From contig JBBRMF010000252.1 of the NCBI GenBank assembly GCA_038230975.1, positions 1 to 7,551 of the forward strand: a stretch of 7,551 nt of DNA, written 5' to 3'. This stretch comes from JANXVV01 sp038230975. Lineage in GTDB: Bacteria > Planctomycetota > Phycisphaerae > Tepidisphaerales > Tepidisphaeraceae. The notes under the pieces are model-generated. The model saw only the letters and a program-made list of their open reading frames with translations. It was not told the origin of the DNA and did not search any database. Shown piece after piece: positions 6,745-7,551 of the stretch; positions within the stretch are counted from its first letter, which is position 1, and the number at the start of each line of letters is the position of its first letter. Position numbers and translations under genes: made by a program.

Positions 6745-6750
6745 TCTTGA

Positions 6751-6981
6751 ATGGCCACCGACTGGCACGACAGAATTGAAAGTGATCCGCTGGTATTGCG
6801 GGGCAAGCCCTGCTTCCGCGACACGCGCATTCCCGTGGCATTGGTGCTGGGGTATCTGGCATGCGGAAAGGCCGCCGATGAGGTGATGGGTGAGTTTCCC
6901 GACCTGCGCGCGAACGACATCGCCGCGGCGCTCGACTATGCCCGCGACTTAGCGTACTTTGAGGCCGTGGCCATTCCATGA
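6751..6981 (+). CDS. DUF433 family protein, probable antitoxin
   Basis: The product is 76 residues. It carries the DUF433 pattern: DRIESDPLVLRGKP (7-20), CFRDTRIPVALVLGYLACG (21-39), then DEVMGEFPDLRANDIAAAL (43-61) and a final helix with DYARDLAYF (62-70). DUF433 proteins are small, helix-rich and probably DNA-binding, and are often encoded just before a DUF5615 nuclease-like protein, as here. The likely role is to neutralise that partner and repress the shared promoter. The stop overlaps the next start by 4 bp (ATGA at 6978-6981), indicating translational coupling. The start at 6751 leaves the whole domain intact and has a -10 box six bases upstream but no ribosome-binding site. The gene lies inside a cell-wall cluster to which it has no obvious functional link, suggesting insertion by transfer. 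The family call is solid; the antitoxin role is inferred. Confidence 0.85.
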   Translation: MATDWHDRIESDPLVLRGKPCFRDTRIPVALVLGYLACGKAADEVMGEFPDLRANDIAAALDYARDLAYFEAVAIP

Positions 6982-7346
6982 ACCTTAGCATTTTTGCCGA
7001 TCAATGCGTGCCGATGGAGGCGATTCGCCGCTTGCGAGAGGCGGGATGCCGTGTGACACCGCTTCGCGACATGCTTCACATTCGCGCGCCCGATCCCGTC
7101 GTCATCGCCACAGCGCAAGAAATGGGAACCATCCTGTTGTCTTTGAACGGTGACTTTTCAGACATCGTCGCCTACTCGCCAGCAAATTATCGGGGGATTA
7201 TCTCGCTCCAACTTCACAATCATCCCGAGGTTCTTCCCAGGCTTCTCGACCGGTTGACGGCGTACATGGTCGCAAATCCGGAGCCGGACGCATACCAGGG
7301 CCGGTTGTTTCTGGTGGAAGTACACCGAATCCGAATCCGCAGCTGA
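6978..7346 (+). CDS. DUF5615 PIN-like protein, probable toxin ribonuclease
   Basis: The product is 122 residues and resembles DUF5615, a family in the PIN-like nuclease group. Features in order are FADQCVP (6-12) with acidic Asp 8 where the family has LADENVP, a helix ending GCRVTPLRDM (23-32), APDPVVIATAQEMGTILLSLNGDF (from 37), with Asp 39 and the NGDF motif at 57-60, then Asp 62, and the terminal beta strand LFLVEVHRIRIR (110-121), typical of the family's end. The acidic residues at 8, 39, 59 and 62 could form a metal-binding nuclease site. Its start overlaps the DUF433 stop by 4 bp, and the pair looks like a VapBC-like toxin-antitoxin module. The protein appears full length with no frameshift. 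RNA cleavage has not been shown by the sequence; it is inferred from the fold group. The stop is 75 bp before the murG start. Confidence 0.83.
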   Translation: MNLSIFADQCVPMEAIRRLREAGCRVTPLRDMLHIRAPDPVVIATAQEMGTILLSLNGDFSDIVAYSPANYRGIISLQLHNHPEVLPRLLDRLTAYMVANPEPDAYQGRLFLVEVHRIRIRS

Positions 7347-7421
7347 CACGTACAATCGGACCGCGATGTATCTTTCATTCACTTCACTTTCGACCTCTAC
7401 ATTGACGATGAAAATCAGAAG

Positions 7422-7551
7422 ATGCCGATAAGCGATTCTCCAACCATTCTCTTCGCCGGTGGTGGCACGGGCGGGCATCTATACCCCGGTGTGGCGGTGG
7501 CGGAGGCATTGCGGGAGTTTCTTCCGAACGCGCGGCCGGTTTTTCTCTGTA
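7422..7551 (+). CDS. murG: UDP-GlcNAc:lipid I GlcNAc transferase MurG (N-terminal fragment)
   Basis: MurG is a peripheral inner-membrane GT-B glycosyltransferase that adds GlcNAc to lipid I, forming lipid II. Only the first 43 residues are in the window: MPISDSPTILFAGGGTGGHL and onward, with the glycine-rich GGGTGGHLYPGVAVAEAL signature at about residues 13-30, diagnostic of MurG at this position. The rest is past the right edge. The frame is open upstream to a TGA near 7344 but has no other start codon, so the ATG at 7422 is chosen. The preceding bases (AATCAGAAG) give no good Shine-Dalgarno. In the classical order murG directly follows ftsW; here the DUF433/DUF5615 pair lies between them. 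Confidence 0.9.
   Translation, partial: MPISDSPTILFAGGGTGGHLYPGVAVAEALREFLPNARPVFLC

Noticed and set aside
7408..7431. Seven-codon open frame overlapping the murG start
   Set aside because: It could couple translation to murG, but it has no ribosome-binding site and such short frames occur by chance.

Overview
The window is a bacterial chromosomal segment, moderately GC-rich, carrying the core of a peptidoglycan-precursor (dcw-type) cluster. A planctomycete-like bacterium, possibly of the Phycisphaerae, is the best guess. The reasons are the style of the LpxK and MraY proteins (a shortened loop before the LpxK SDE motif, and a basic RRRYGEGRR stretch before the MraY HHH motif) and an intergenic inverted repeat of the GTGGC...GGGCGTCTCGCCC kind that I remember from Planctomycetes and Verrucomicrobia. 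This assignment is inference from memory, not a search result. LpxK indicates a lipid A-containing outer membrane. A MurE with the DNPR signature indicates meso-diaminopimelate peptidoglycan.

Layout. Positions 1-792 (minus strand) hold the first 264 residues of lpxK, which runs off the left edge. Behind its start, at 854-1054 on the same strand, is a small one-helix membrane protein of unknown function, preceded by a perfect 10-bp stem-loop that covers a Shine-Dalgarno sequence. The other genes are on the plus strand: murE (1220-2713), murF (2734-4116), a 143-bp gap with a 61-bp inverted repeat and a second hairpin, mraY (4260-5408) and ftsW (5459-6649). A compact DUF433/DUF5615 toxin-antitoxin-type pair (6751-7346) follows, with its own promoter and paired palindromes. 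The start of murG (7422 onward) runs off the right edge.

Function. MurE and MurF complete the UDP-MurNAc-pentapeptide in the cytoplasm, MraY attaches it to undecaprenyl phosphate (lipid I), MurG adds GlcNAc (lipid II), and FtsW is the SEDS glycan polymerase that uses lipid II at division. LpxK phosphorylates the lipid A disaccharide, so the divergent intergenic region separates outer-membrane and cell-wall synthesis genes. Compared with the classical order murE-murF-mraY-murD-ftsW-murG, murD is absent between mraY and ftsW, and ftsI/mraW do not precede murE.

The most interesting part is 6650-7421. A toxin-antitoxin-type cassette sits between ftsW and murG. An unused strong Shine-Dalgarno sequence lies just after ftsW, while murG itself has no clear one. 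The cassette promoter is spaced for a leaderless antitoxin mRNA and overlaps two 11-bp palindromes built from the same 5-bp half-site, a likely autoregulatory operator. No wholly new system is evident. No RNA gene, CRISPR array or insertion sequence was seen.
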